NCBI GenBank assembly: GCA_018223125.1
Contig: JAAEZA010000012.1
Location: 1-64,000 of the forward strand
From: Paracoccaceae bacterium
GTDB lineage: Bacteria > Pseudomonadota > Alphaproteobacteria > Rhodobacterales > Rhodobacteraceae
Reading direction: 5' to 3'
Length of the DNA stretch: 64,000 nucleotides
A model generated the notes under the pieces. It was not told the origin of the DNA, searched no databases, and saw only the letters and a program-made list of their open reading frames with translations. Of the stretch, positions 18,101-28,216 are shown piece after piece. Every line of letters begins with the position of its first letter. The first letter of the stretch is position 1. Both the position numbers and the translations under genes were made by a program.

Positions 18101-19085
18101 GAAAGACGCAAGTTCGACGATCGGGACAGTTTCTGCGCTGCAACCGGCAGGGGGATTTGTCCTGCGCTTTCTGGATTTGCCCGTGCTTGAGGCTGAACAG
18201 GAAAGTTTTGCACCATACGCTGTGGCAGCGGGATCGCCCTGGCCGGACGCTGTGGCTGTGTTCAAATCGGCCACGGATGACGGATATGTGCTCGACACGA
18301 TAATCGAGACGCCTTCAAAGATCGGCAAAACCGTGACGGAACTTCGTTGCGGTCCAGTGGGTTTCTGGGACGAGGTGAATACGCTGCGGGTCCGGATTTC
18401 AAGTGGAAGTCTGGAAGGGCGCAGTGTTCTTGATGTGCTGAACGGTTCCAACGGTGTCGCGATAGGAAGCGGTGCGGCGGCGGGATGGGAAGTGTTCCAG
18501 TACCGCGAGGCCGAACTTCAGTCCGACGGTAGCTACATTCTGCGGGGCCTGTTGCGGGGGCAGTTGGGCAGCGATGCCGACATGCCGGATGTCTGGCCGG
18601 AAGGTTCCGAACTGGTGTTTCTGGACCGTATTCCCGAACGTTTGCAACACAAGGACGCAGATCGTGGCGTCGAAAGGTATTATCGCAGCGGACCGGCTGC
18701 CAAACCTGTGGGGGATCCAGCATATAGGACACGAACAGAAAGCTTTGATCTGGTGGCTTTGCGCCCGCTTTCCCCTGTGCATTTACAAAGCCGGCGCGAC
18801 GAGGCGAACGCCATTCACCTGAGCTGGATCAGGCGCACGCGGATTGACGGGGACAGTTGGGAAGGTCTGGAGGTGCCTTTGGGGGAAGGGACAGAGCTGT
18901 ACCGTGTCGACGTGCTTGACGGCACCGGCGTGCTGCGGAGCGAGATGGTCGGGACGCCGGAGTGGAGCTACTCTGCCGCGATGCAGGCCGAGGACGGTGC
19001 CGCAGGTGCGGTGAATGTCAGCGTTTCGCAGGTTTCAGAGAAATTCGGTCCCGGCGCGGCTGCGGGTTTAACCATAGAAATCTAA
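15162..19085 (+). CDS. GTA megatron tail-fibre/host-interaction protein with TIM-barrel-like domain (g15)
   Basis: At 1,307 residues this is the largest gene in the window. The first 60 residues are hydrophobic and Gly/Ala rich (AAGAAIGGTFGGTVLG). The middle (about 430-740) is the GTA TIM-barrel-like domain, including EAFNIGSEMRGLTRIRDG and RFTELGCPAVDKGANQPNVF. It is followed by a phage tail hub-like (gp27-type) part with RPWPDFPNRLDVWSDGENH. The C-terminal 400 residues are beta rich. It is the distal tip and receptor-facing component. The frame is intact throughout. Confidence 0.93.
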   Translation: MATILLSAAGAAIGGTFGGTVLGLTGAAIGKAVGASLGGVIDQKILGSGSRVVETGRLESFRLQGVSEGAAVPRVMGRARIAGHLIWASRFEEHVSTQTSGGGKGGGGPRVTTKSYSYTVNVAFALGEGVVDKIGRIWADGQEISRDGLSIAFYPGDESQVPDPTISAIEGLENAPSYRGTAYIVFEDLDLGPFGNRIPQFNFEVFRKAQPEHSTLDDPSRDITGVCLIPGTGEYSLAVTPVEYPGDFGDGKFANVNSPRGKTDLLHALEDLQEDIPNIASVSLVVSWFGDDLRCGMCNLTPRVEQTEVDGDPMPWVVSGLARSAASLVSFYGDRPVYGGTPADGAVLEAIEHMKDAGQSVVFYPFILMDIQADNGLADPYSDNPDQPVMPWRGRITTAKAAGRDGSSDKTPAAASEVAAFFGTAAVTDFSVADGAVLYSGPAEWSYRRFILHYAYLCLAAGGVEAFNIGSEMRGLTRIRDGVDSFPAVLALQQLASDVRTVLGPDVKIGYAADWSEYFGYHPDDGSGDVLFHLDPLWAQSEIDYIGIDNYMPLADWRDSLGHRDEGEGSVYSVDYLRKNVAGGEGFDWYYADAAGRDAQDRIAITDGAYGEPWVFRYKDLVSWWSKEHYNRLGGVRQSVPTQWQRKSKPIRFTELGCPAVDKGANQPNVFFDPKSSESALPYYSEGSVDTLMQAQYLRATYAHWLEPDNNPVSDVYFAPMVDIANSHVWAWDARPWPDFPNRLDVWSDGENHGRGHWITGRFSDQSLGAIVSEICDISGLRDIDVSQLYGSTIGFAMTSVETGRQSLQPLMLAFDFSCTEADGKLVFMNRSEQIAFTALPADLAVADAIPAVAKTRAPAAETVGRVRVSFWDETRDYQTATSEFALSDDESQASSHVSLPLVLRPGTGVNLASRWLVSARVAQDEVKLSFPPSVQGLVAGDVFKLDDGGTGATYRIERIFEQGARETEAVRVEQSVYKQKDASSTIGTVSALQPAGGFVLRFLDLPVLEAEQESFAPYAVAAGSPWPDAVAVFKSATDDGYVLDTIIETPSKIGKTVTELRCGPVGFWDEVNTLRVRISSGSLEGRSVLDVLNGSNGVAIGSGAAAGWEVFQYREAELQSDGSYILRGLLRGQLGSDADMPDVWPEGSELVFLDRIPERLQHKDADRGVERYYRSGPAAKPVGDPAYRTRTESFDLVALRPLSPVHLQSRRDEANAIHLSWIRRTRIDGDSWEGLEVPLGEGTELYRVDVLDGTGVLRSEMVGTPEWSYSAAMQAEDGAAGAVNVSVSQVSEKFGPGAAAGLTIEI

Positions 19086-19101
19086 CTGCCGGGACAGGCA
19101 A

Positions 19102-19401
19102 ATGCGGGCTGTACTGCATCAGGATATCGTAGCACTGGCCTGTTGTCTGCGCGCCCTTCCAGCGACAGCACGTAAACGGGCAGCCAGAAAGATTGTAGAC
19201 CGGACAGCCCGCGCGGATTGTTATCGCTTGCGAACAGGGCGCGTTCATCCGTTTTATGGTAACGGAACGCTGCAATCCTTCTGCCAGTCCCTTCCAAAAC
19301 TTTGCGAAGGGCGACTGGACGATCCCGATTATGCGGATTGCCTGATCCGCGCTTTAAAGGCGGTTCGGGCGTTTCGAAACGGGTCAGCTTCCAGCGGGTG
19401 A
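19102..19401 (+). CDS. Small conserved protein trailing the GTA cluster (DUF7742-like)
   Basis: The 99-residue product starts MRAVLHQDIVALACCLRALP and ends DDPDYADCLIRALKAVRAF. I recall similar short proteins beside GTA clusters of Rhodobacterales, but no function. It contains no membrane segment. It follows g15 by 16 bases and is probably in the same transcript. Confidence 0.7.
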   Translation: MRAVLHQDIVALACCLRALPATARKRAARKIVDRTARADCYRLRTGRVHPFYGNGTLQSFCQSLPKLCEGRLDDPDYADCLIRALKAVRAFRNGSASSG

Positions 19402-19441
19402 GTAGCCGGTCTTGCGGGCAATTAACACCGGAGCACCCGTT

Positions 19442-19464
19442 TTTGTGATCGGCTCTATCACAAA
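19442..19464. promoter_or_regulatory. Inverted repeat, possible operator upstream of cysE
   Basis: TTTGTGAT (19442-19449) and ATCACAAA (19457-19464) are perfect 8-bp arms with a 7-base spacer, 54 bases before the cysE start. No T run follows, so a protein-binding site is more likely than a terminator. The binding protein is unknown; the spacing differs from a CRP site. Confidence 0.4.
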
Positions 19465-19517
19465 TCCAAAATTGTATTTGGCGGCATAGTCGCGTAGGTC
19501 TGGGATAACCAGCTTTT

Positions 19518-20339
19518 ATGCGAGATCAGAAAATGACACAGAATGCCCAGAAAATCGCGGAACTGGATCCGGTTTGGTCCCGTATCCGCACCGATGCAGC
19601 GCAAATGGTCGAAGAAGAACCCATTCTCGGCGGGCTTGTCCATTCCGGCGTGCTGCACCACAACTCCCTTGAAAAAGTTCTCAGCTACCGTATGGCGTTG
19701 AAAATTTCCTCCGATGAAATGCCAACGCAAATTCTGCGTGAGCTGATAGACGAGGCCTACGCCAGCGATCCCTCTTTAGGTGATGCGGCGCGGGCTGATC
19801 TGACAGCCGTATTTGAACGGGACCCCGCCTGCCATCGCCTGATCCAGCCGATCCTTTTCTACAAGGGTTTTCAGGCCGTTCAGGTGTATCGCGTGGCCCA
19901 TTGGTTGTGGACGAATAACCGGAAGGGGATGGCACAGTTCTTCCAGATGCGCTCGTCCGAAGTGTTCGGTGTGGATATCCATCCCGGCGCAGTGGTCGGA
20001 CGCGGTATCATGATCGACCACGCCCATTCGATTGTGATCGGTGAAACCGCTGTTGTCGGAGATAACGTTTCCATGCTGCACTCCGTGACACTTGGCGGCA
20101 CGGGTAAAGCAGACGGAGACCGGCATCCCAAGATTGAAAACGGCGTGCTGATCGGGGCCGGTGCCAAGGTGCTCGGGAATATCCGCATCGGGTATTGCAG
20201 CAGGATAGCGGCGGGCTCGGTTGTCTTGCAGGAAATTCCGCCATGCAAGACCGTGGCGGGCGTTCCGGCCAAGATTGTTGGCGAAGCAGGCTGCTCCCAG
20301 CCGTCACAATCCATGGATCAGTTGCTGAATTACCAATAG
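19518..20339 (+). CDS. cysE: Serine O-acetyltransferase
   Basis: The 273-residue enzyme makes O-acetylserine from serine and acetyl-CoA, the first step of cysteine synthesis. The N-terminal helical domain (about 10-140) is followed by the left-handed beta helix. Active-site residues lie in the DIHPGAVVGRGIMIDHAHSI and MLHSVTLGGTGK stretches. The C-terminal tail ends MDQLLNYQ, not the Ile used to bind CysK, so complex formation is uncertain. An alternative ATG is at 19533. Confidence 0.93.
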   Translation: MRDQKMTQNAQKIAELDPVWSRIRTDAAQMVEEEPILGGLVHSGVLHHNSLEKVLSYRMALKISSDEMPTQILRELIDEAYASDPSLGDAARADLTAVFERDPACHRLIQPILFYKGFQAVQVYRVAHWLWTNNRKGMAQFFQMRSSEVFGVDIHPGAVVGRGIMIDHAHSIVIGETAVVGDNVSMLHSVTLGGTGKADGDRHPKIENGVLIGAGAKVLGNIRIGYCSRIAAGSVVLQEIPPCKTVAGVPAKIVGEAGCSQPSQSMDQLLNYQ

Positions 20340-20380
20340 TTTTTTTGGGGTTTAGTGAACTGAAAAGTATTAATTTTCTT

Positions 20381-20408
20381 TAGGCGCTCCCGTTGTCGGG
20401 GGCGCCTA
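20381..20408. terminator. Terminator between convergent cysE and 20406 gene
   Basis: TAGGCGCTCCCG (20381-20392) pairs with CGGGGGCGCCTA (20397-20408) with one G-T pair. It ends the rightward cysE transcript and overlaps the last codon of the leftward gene, so it probably serves both. Confidence 0.75.
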
Positions 20409-20957
20409 ATTCTTTATTCCGTCAAAGTCGCTGTGGGACACCAGACCGAATTCTTCTGCCGTGACCTTGGCGACAATGGGAGAGTCTAGATCCAGTTTGC
20501 GCTGGTAGAGTTTGACCGCGATCTTGGTTTCTTCATCCATCCATCCGGTCAGGGGGCCGGAATAAAACCCCCGTGCTTTGAGTGCGCGTTGCAGGCTTTG
20601 CACAAAATTTTCTGTGTATTTATGGGGGCACACTGCCGGAAACCATTGTTCGCTTCGCGGTGTCACGATCCGCTGCATGGTCATGGTTTTGAAGGTGGCC
20701 TTGCGGATGACAGTGGTTTCACCGGTTTCCAGATCAACCGCCAGTCGCGCAGGTTTGAGCGGAATTTTCTCTGTTACTGTTTCAATGACTGCCGGCGTGA
20801 ATTCGTGTCCGAAGCAATCGGTCGGTCCGGCATTTTCCGGAAGCATCGCATGGTCGGGATGGGTCAGTCTGGAGACGATTTGCCCGCCTTGCGTGATTGT
20901 AGCACCGGTCAGCAAGGCCAGTGCGGTCATGGAAAGGATGTGCCTGTATCGTGCCAT
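20406..20957 (-). CDS. Exported protein with C-terminal peptidoglycan-binding domain
   Basis: The 183-residue protein has a signal peptide (positively charged MARYRHIL then a hydrophobic core to about residue 24). Its C-terminal PG_binding_1-like repeat is FVQSLQRALKARGFYSGPLTGWMDEETKIAVKLYQ (about 127-160 in two stretches). A central segment with two Cys (DCFGHEF, AVCPHKY) has no recognised domain. The role is probably periplasmic and cell-wall associated. Confidence 0.7.
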   Translation of the reverse strand: MARYRHILSMTALALLTGATITQGGQIVSRLTHPDHAMLPENAGPTDCFGHEFTPAVIETVTEKIPLKPARLAVDLETGETTVIRKATFKTMTMQRIVTPRSEQWFPAVCPHKYTENFVQSLQRALKARGFYSGPLTGWMDEETKIAVKLYQRKLDLDSPIVAKVTAEEFGLVSHSDFDGIKN

Positions 20958-21017
20958 CTGCGGCCTCTTTTTCGGTGAAACTAGCCGGACCGTCCGTTAA
21001 AACAAGCGTTTTGTGTG

Positions 21018-21398
21018 TCATCCCCCGTTTTGAGCGGTTTTTGTTGCGGTGATGTCGTCGGGACCGGACAGCCAGTCCAGCAAACCCGAGATATCCTCGA
21101 TATGCTGGGCAATCACATGCACCACTTGTCCGTCTCTCTGGATTTTGCCGGTCACGCGCAAAAGACGGCCGGCCACCACGGGGCGGCGGAACCGTTGATA
21201 GACATTCTGCCAGACGATCACATTGCAAATTCCCGTTTCATCCTCAAGGGTTATGAAAATAACACCTTTCGCTGTGCCGGGTCTCTGACGTACCAGAACC
21301 AGCCCGGCGACACAGATCAGCGCGCCCTGTGGCGGTTCTCCCAGTCGGGCGTGGGGCAAGGCGGCGGGCGGACGGGGCCATTGTGTGAAATCCTGCAT
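21018..21398 (-). CDS. Stand-alone C-terminal OB-fold remnant of error-prone DNA polymerase DnaE2
   Basis: The 126 residues contain VAGLVLVRQRPGTAKGVIFI, then TLEDETGICNVIVWQNVYQRF, and VVHVIAQHIEDIS, the signature of the OB-fold domain that closes DnaE2 polymerases of about 1,000 residues or more. The polymerase, PHP and thumb domains are absent; to the right lies only the LexA box and then a ferredoxin gene on the other strand. ATG 21398 begins two bases from the LexA box, so the mRNA would be leaderless or nearly so. It is best read as the scar of a deleted imuA-imuB-dnaE2 operon, or as an SOS-regulated mini-protein. Confidence 0.75.
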   Translation of the reverse strand: MQDFTQWPRPPAALPHARLGEPPQGALICVAGLVLVRQRPGTAKGVIFITLEDETGICNVIVWQNVYQRFRRPVVAGRLLRVTGKIQRDGQVVHVIAQHIEDISGLLDWLSGPDDITATKTAQNGG

Positions 21399-21400
21399 GA

Positions 21401-22601
<1,201 letters not shown>

Positions 22602-22605
<4 letters not shown>

Positions 22606-23515
22606 ACCATCCGCCGGAACCGCACCTGACTGATCGCAAGCCCCAGTAGGATCAAGGCAAGGGCCCCGACAAAGCGGCCGGGCAGGGGTTCCCCCAACAG
22701 GACCACGCCGAAGACAACCGCCCAGACCGGCACCTGATAATTCACCAGAGACAGAAAACTCGGTCCGGCTGAATTGATCACAGTTACCAGAATAATCGTT
22801 GCCAGTGCGGTCGGGAACAGACCCAAATAGACCACGCCCCAGAGTGCCTCGCGTGCTGGGGCATCCGGCAAGCCCTCCAGCCAGAGCGCCAGTGGCACCA
22901 TTACGCCGCTTGCCAGCAACAGGGCGCCGGCTGCGAATCCCATGTTGGAAACAGGCGGACAAAGCCGCGTAATGATAGAGCCGATGGCATAGCAACAGGC
23001 CGCACCGACACAGGCCAGACGGGCCACGCCTTCCAGATCATTGCCCGAAAGATCGAAGGCATCAAATCCGATCAGCAGAATCGTACCGGCAAACCCGATA
23101 AAAAATCCGATCGTTTTACGCAGGTTTGTTTGTTCTCCGGGGACCAGCAGAAACGCCAGTGGCAGAACCAGTAATGGCACAACCGCCATTGTGATCCCTG
23201 CAAAGCCCGAAGACACATGCAACTGCCCCCAACTTAGCAATGTGAATGGAATGGCGTTTGAAAACAGTGCCATACCCAGACAATGAATCCAGATCCGCCT
23301 GCCGTTCGGGCCTGACCACGCAGGCAAACGCCGCCCCAGCGCATGGATCATGACGGTCAGCGCTACCGCGCCAAGTGCAATCCGGAGAGCGGCAACCGTG
23401 AAGGGGCCAAATCCCGTCAGAGCGTATTTGGACCCCATGAACGACGCCCCCAGATCATCCCGAGCAAGATCAAAAGAGCCCAGTTCAACAGGCCCCGATT
23501 GTGCTGCGCAGTCAT
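22602..23515 (-). pseudogene. EamA/DMT-family transporter with N-terminal frameshift
   Basis: The downstream 278 codons (from ATG 23438) encode nine or so membrane segments of a drug/metabolite transporter, ending RFRRMV. The natural start is ATG 23515, after GGAGGATTTTACC, and reads MTAQHNRGLLNWALLILLGM then IWG. It then leaves frame in a run of five G residues (plus-strand C at 23447-23451). A sixth G would restore GASFMGSKYAL, the normal family continuation. So one base is missing, by mutation or by sequencing error in a homopolymer. An intact paralogue lies at 24799-25716. Confidence 0.8.
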
Positions 23516-23673
23516 GGTAAAATCCTCCCGTGAGGATTACCCATAACGCTCTATTCCGCCCAGTGCACCCGTTTTCACCAGTTCTTTAAGGACGGCTTCA
23601 ATGTTCCCGAAATACTCATCTAGAACACCGCAGCAGGAGGATCGCCATCGGGCCGGATCCCCGCGGCAACGGG

Positions 23674-24561
23674 CTATCGGGATAACTTCTTTGACAGGAA
23701 ATCTACAAATACCCTGATTTTTGGGGCCAGATTGCGTTTCTCGGCGTAAATCACAGCCACATCCGCATGGGGTTGCACGTACTCCGGCAAAACGCGCACC
23801 AATCTGCCAGTTTCCAGATCCTTATCAACGATGAATGTTGACAGTCGCGAGATGCCCAGACCTTTCAGGGTCGCGCGGTAGATCACATCGGCAGAGTTGC
23901 CAAAGAAATTCCCTGTCACCTCGATTTTTTCAGGACCGTCCGGCCCGATCATTTCCCAGGTATTCCGTCGCCGGATTTTAGTCACCTGAAGGCAGTTGTG
24001 ACGGCCCAGTTCTTCCAGTGTTTCCGGCATCCCGTGTTTGTCGAGGTATTCGGGCGCGGCGCAAATAACCCGCTCGTTCGTAAAAATGCGTCGTGCAATC
24101 ACGTTGGGATTATCCATCTGCTCGGCAAAGCGCACAGCCGCATCAAGGTCTTCTGCTTCAATATCCGCACTGCGGTCGGACAATTCCAGCTGCAGGGACA
24201 CTTCGGGATAGAGTTCCAGAAACTCCGGCATCAGGGGGATCAGGCGGGCTTTGCCGAAAGCTACCGAACTGATGACCTTCAGCAATCCGCGCGGCTGTCC
24301 TTCGGCTTCATCTACTTCTTCGGTAGCATCGCGTACCAAAGCTGCAATTTCCGCGCATTTTGCGTAGAAATCCCGTCCTGTGTCAGTCAGCAGAATGCCA
24401 TCTTTGGTGCGGTGCAGTAACCGCGTGTGCATCCGGTCCTCCAGCTGGCTGATCTGTTTGCTGACCGAAGAGGGCGTCCGCCCCAAGCTGCGCGCAGCCC
24501 CTGAAAAGCTGCCGCTGTCGACAACTTTCGCAAAAACCACCATTAATCCTGCCGTATCCAT
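23674..24561 (-). CDS. LysR-family transcriptional regulator
   Basis: The 295-residue protein has the LysR winged helix at residues 1-60 (FAKVVDSGSFSGAARSLG, then TPSSVSKQISQLED) and a substrate-binding domain from about 90. It has the CrgA/AaeR-like subgroup features (LLKVISSVAFGKARLIP). It lies between two transporters of the DMT family and may control one of them. The inducer is unknown. Confidence 0.93.
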   Translation of the reverse strand: MDTAGLMVVFAKVVDSGSFSGAARSLGRTPSSVSKQISQLEDRMHTRLLHRTKDGILLTDTGRDFYAKCAEIAALVRDATEEVDEAEGQPRGLLKVISSVAFGKARLIPLMPEFLELYPEVSLQLELSDRSADIEAEDLDAAVRFAEQMDNPNVIARRIFTNERVICAAPEYLDKHGMPETLEELGRHNCLQVTKIRRRNTWEMIGPDGPEKIEVTGNFFGNSADVIYRATLKGLGISRLSTFIVDKDLETGRLVRVLPEYVQPHADVAVIYAEKRNLAPKIRVFVDFLSKKLSR

Positions 24562-24763
24562 GTCTCTTGACCTGTTTCCAAAATGGCAAACCCGTTGTGA
24601 CGATAACTAGTGTTGTTTTGATGGATGTCCCGCGATATTACTGCATTGCAGCAGAGATTTCTGCGGCGCAGCATAGAGTGAAGGCACCAAACTTCGCAAC
24701 GCTGAAAATGAATGCAGAATACAAACGCATCTACCTCCTCCCAGATGTTGTTTGTTCTAAGTG

Positions 24764-24794
24764 GCCCTCCCGTATCCTCCTCCCACGGGAGGGC
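24764..24794. terminator. Hairpin after the DMT transporter stop
   Basis: GCCCTCCCGT (24764-24773) pairs exactly with ACGGGAGGGC (24785-24794). It begins five bases after the leftward stop codon at 24799. On the leftward strand no T run follows, while on the rightward strand a T-rich tail does, so its direction is uncertain. The rest of the 24562-24763 gap holds nothing I can support. Confidence 0.5.
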
Positions 24795-24798
24795 TATT

Positions 24799-25716
24799 TT
24801 ATTTCCTCCAGAAATCAACCAAGGCGCGGCTCTGGCTGATTGCGATTCCCCCCAGTACCAGCCCCATGCCCGAATACATCGACAGGGTGATTTTTTCTCC
24901 TAGCAGCAGAACCCCGAAGATCACAGACCAGACCGGCACCATATAGCTGGTCAGGCTCATGAAAACCGAACCGGCAGATTTAATGATACGCACCCGCATT
25001 ACCGCGCCCACTGCCGTCGGGATCAGGGCTGCATAAAGCAGCGCATAGCCCGCAGGGGTCGCAAGGCTTGCCGGTGGTCCCTCTGTTGCAATCGCAATGG
25101 GAACCAGCACAACGGTCCCGACCCAAAGGGTGGCTGCTGCAAAGGCAAGCTGTGGCATCGGCGGACTGCGCCGTGTGATGATAGAGCCGACGGCATATGT
25201 GGCGGCCGTTCCCACGCAGGCCAGTTGACCCCAAGTTTCCAGATCACGGCCTGTGGATGACAGCGCCTTTGGCCCCATTAAAACTGCCAAACCGATAAAA
25301 CCGACAATGAAGCCGGCAATCCGCCTTGGCCCGATGCCTTCCTCTTTGGAAAAAACCGCCGCCAGCGGCAGGATCAACAGCGGGACAGCGCCCATGGAAA
25401 TTCCGGCAAAGGCGGAAGGGACATATTGCTGGCCGAATGCCAGCAGCGCCATGCCCGCCGCAACCGATGTCATCCCGAAGGCGCAAATGAACAGCCAGCT
25501 TCGCAAGCCCCTGATCCGGTGCATCCCCTGACCTGTCATCGCGCCCAGAACGGTGATCGCCACAGCCGCAATCCCCACACGGCCCGAGGCAACCCACCAC
25601 GGACCGAAACCGTCCAGCGCCAGTTTGGTGGACAGGAACGCGCCGCCCCAGATCGCGCCAAGGGCAATGATCGAAAGCCAGTTCGAAAGGCCGGGATTTT
25701 GCGGGGAAGGGGGCAT
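24799..25716 (-). CDS. EamA/DMT-family transporter
   Basis: The 305-residue protein has ten predicted membrane helices in two EamA repeats. It starts with a short polar tail, then LSIIALGAIWGGAFLSTKLAL; the second repeat contains ACVGTAATYAVGSIITRR. It resembles the frameshifted paralogue at 22602-23515 in length and motifs. The substrate is unknown; family members export amino acids and metabolites. Confidence 0.9.
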   Translation of the reverse strand: MPPSPQNPGLSNWLSIIALGAIWGGAFLSTKLALDGFGPWWVASGRVGIAAVAITVLGAMTGQGMHRIRGLRSWLFICAFGMTSVAAGMALLAFGQQYVPSAFAGISMGAVPLLILPLAAVFSKEEGIGPRRIAGFIVGFIGLAVLMGPKALSSTGRDLETWGQLACVGTAATYAVGSIITRRSPPMPQLAFAAATLWVGTVVLVPIAIATEGPPASLATPAGYALLYAALIPTAVGAVMRVRIIKSAGSVFMSLTSYMVPVWSVIFGVLLLGEKITLSMYSGMGLVLGGIAISQSRALVDFWRK

Positions 25717-25761
25717 CTGCTCTCGTTCAAAATTTCAGTTAAAATATGGCAAAGATAAAAG

Positions 25762-25790
25762 AAAGAAAGGGCACCGCCTGCGATGCCCTT
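25762..25790 (-). terminator. Terminator of ilvC
   Basis: Read leftward, AAGGGCA and TGCCCTT (plus-strand 25767-25773 and 25784-25790) form a 7-bp stem followed by TTCTTTCTTTT. Confidence 0.8.
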
Positions 25791-25821
25791 CCTTTAATCT
25801 TCAAACACGTTAATCCTGCGT

Positions 25822-26889
<1,068 letters not shown>

Positions 26890-26920
26890 TCAGTAAAACG
26901 GGGTTCGTATTTACAGGATT

Positions 26921-26953
26921 TTCACTGATTAAGTGAATTGTTATTCGCACAAT
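26921..26953. promoter_or_regulatory. Two dyads between ilvC and the Lrp gene
   Basis: TTCACT-GATTA-AGTGAA (26921-26937) and ATTGT-TATTCGC-ACAAT (26937-26953) are adjacent inverted repeats with perfect arms, in the 129-base gap between the divergent genes. This is a plausible site for Lrp autoregulation and ilvC control. Confidence 0.45.
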
Positions 26954-26973
26954 ATCGTGTTAATGAAATACTC

Positions 26974-27435
26974 ATGCAAAACATTGATGACATGGACAGA
27001 AAACTGCTGCGCCTGATGCAGCATGACCCCGCCGCAAGCACAGCGCAACTGGCGGAACAGGCCGGGCTGACCACGGCCTCCTGCTGGCGGCGGATAGAGC
27101 GGCTGGAAACCGCCGGTGTGATTCTTGGCCGCGACATACGAATTGATCCCAAGGCTTTGGGTTACGAGGTCGAGGTGTCTTTGCGCATCACCCTTGATAA
27201 AACCCAAAGCAATGCTTTTGATGCTTTCATCGCAGAGGCACGCAAGATCCCCGAAATAAACGAAATCCAGACCTTTCTGGGCCGTGTGGATGTGCGCCTG
27301 AATGTGCTGGCGCGGGATATGGCCCATTATCAGGATATTTACCGCACGCATCTTCTGGCCTTGCCCCATATCGCGGATATCGAGGCTTTGATGCTGATTT
27401 CCAACCTCAAGAACTCGGATATCCTGCCGCTATGA
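26974..27435 (+). CDS. Lrp/AsnC-family regulator (first of a pair)
   Basis: The 153-residue protein has the Lrp winged helix-turn-helix (DDMDRKLLRLMQHDP, TTASCWRRIERLETAGVI) and a C-terminal RAM effector-binding domain. ATG 26974 gives the standard length; an upstream in-frame start adds 12 unrelated residues. It overlaps the next regulator by four bases, so the two are probably co-expressed and may form heteromers. It is divergent from ilvC. Confidence 0.92.
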   Translation: MQNIDDMDRKLLRLMQHDPAASTAQLAEQAGLTTASCWRRIERLETAGVILGRDIRIDPKALGYEVEVSLRITLDKTQSNAFDAFIAEARKIPEINEIQTFLGRVDVRLNVLARDMAHYQDIYRTHLLALPHIADIEALMLISNLKNSDILPL

Positions 27436-27887
27436 TGGATCTGGACGATACCGACCGCGCCATCCTGCGCACGCTGCAAAAAGACGGTTCGCTGAATGCT
27501 GCGGCGGTGGCAAAGCGGGTCGGCCTGTCCCAGCCTGCCTGCTGGCGCCGGATCCGCAAGCTGGAGGACAGCGGCGTTATTACGGGGCGCAGTATCCGTC
27601 TCAATCAGGAAGCATTGGGGTTTGGCGTGACTGTTTTCCTTGGCATCAAGCTTGCCACACGGGGCCGCGTGAGTGTCGAGGATTTCGAGCGGGCCGTGAT
27701 CGCCATTCCAGAAGTGCAGGTGGTGCAGCATGTTCTGGGGCTTTATGATTACCGCCTTAAGGTTGTGGCCCGCGATATTGCTGATTTCGAGCGGGTTTTA
27801 CGCCGCCGGATCATGACCTTACCGGGGGCAGGGGCGGTGGATGCCAATGTCCTGCTGAGCGAGGAGACCAGCCCGATGCTGCTTTAG
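27432..27887 (+). CDS. Lrp/AsnC-family regulator (second of a pair)
   Basis: The 151-residue protein is related to the preceding one: LDDTDRAILRTLQKDG, QPACWRRIRKLEDSGVI and a RAM domain with VVQHVLGLYDYRLKVVARD. Its ATG lies within the upstream stop (ATGATGG; 27435 is an alternative start). Tandem overlapping Lrp genes suggest a duplication and coordinated use. Confidence 0.92.
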   Translation: MMDLDDTDRAILRTLQKDGSLNAAAVAKRVGLSQPACWRRIRKLEDSGVITGRSIRLNQEALGFGVTVFLGIKLATRGRVSVEDFERAVIAIPEVQVVQHVLGLYDYRLKVVARDIADFERVLRRRIMTLPGAGAVDANVLLSEETSPMLL

Positions 27888-28123
27888 CCCTTGGCAATGA
27901 AATAGATCTGGACCGGCCCGTTCGCGCCGGTTTCTTCGGTGTTGTCAATCAACCGGTGGCCCTGTTCGGCGCAGAAATGGGGCATGTCTATCACGGCCGC
28001 AGGATCATCCGCCCGCACTTTAAGAACCTGCCCCGATTGCAGGGCCAGCAAGCGTTTGCGCGCCTTCAGGACGGGCAGGGGGCAGAGCAATCCGGTTGCG
28101 TCAACTTCGGCATCAAAGGTCAT
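27884..28123 (-). CDS. TusA-like sulfur-carrier protein
   Basis: The 79-residue protein has the SirA/TusA motif DATGLLCPLPVLKARK with the active cysteine at about residue 12. Members carry persulfide sulfur or act in redox and metal metabolism. ATG 28123 fits the family length. It converges on the Lrp pair and is divergent from a CcdA-type gene, which could share a thiol-related role. Confidence 0.88.
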   Translation of the reverse strand: MTFDAEVDATGLLCPLPVLKARKRLLALQSGQVLKVRADDPAAVIDMPHFCAEQGHRLIDNTEETGANGPVQIYFIAKG

Positions 28124-28216
28124 AGCCGCCAGATAATCTGCTTTGTTGCAAAAGTCCACGCAAGCGTGATCAAATGATGGATGACGCAAGCGCAGCCTTC
28201 GCGTAGAGCAGGGGGT

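Noticed and set aside
5118-19401. Active temperate prophage
   Set aside because: No integrase, repressor, replication or lysis genes are present; gene order and the DUF3168/DUF2460/DUF2163/TIM-barrel proteins fit a GTA.
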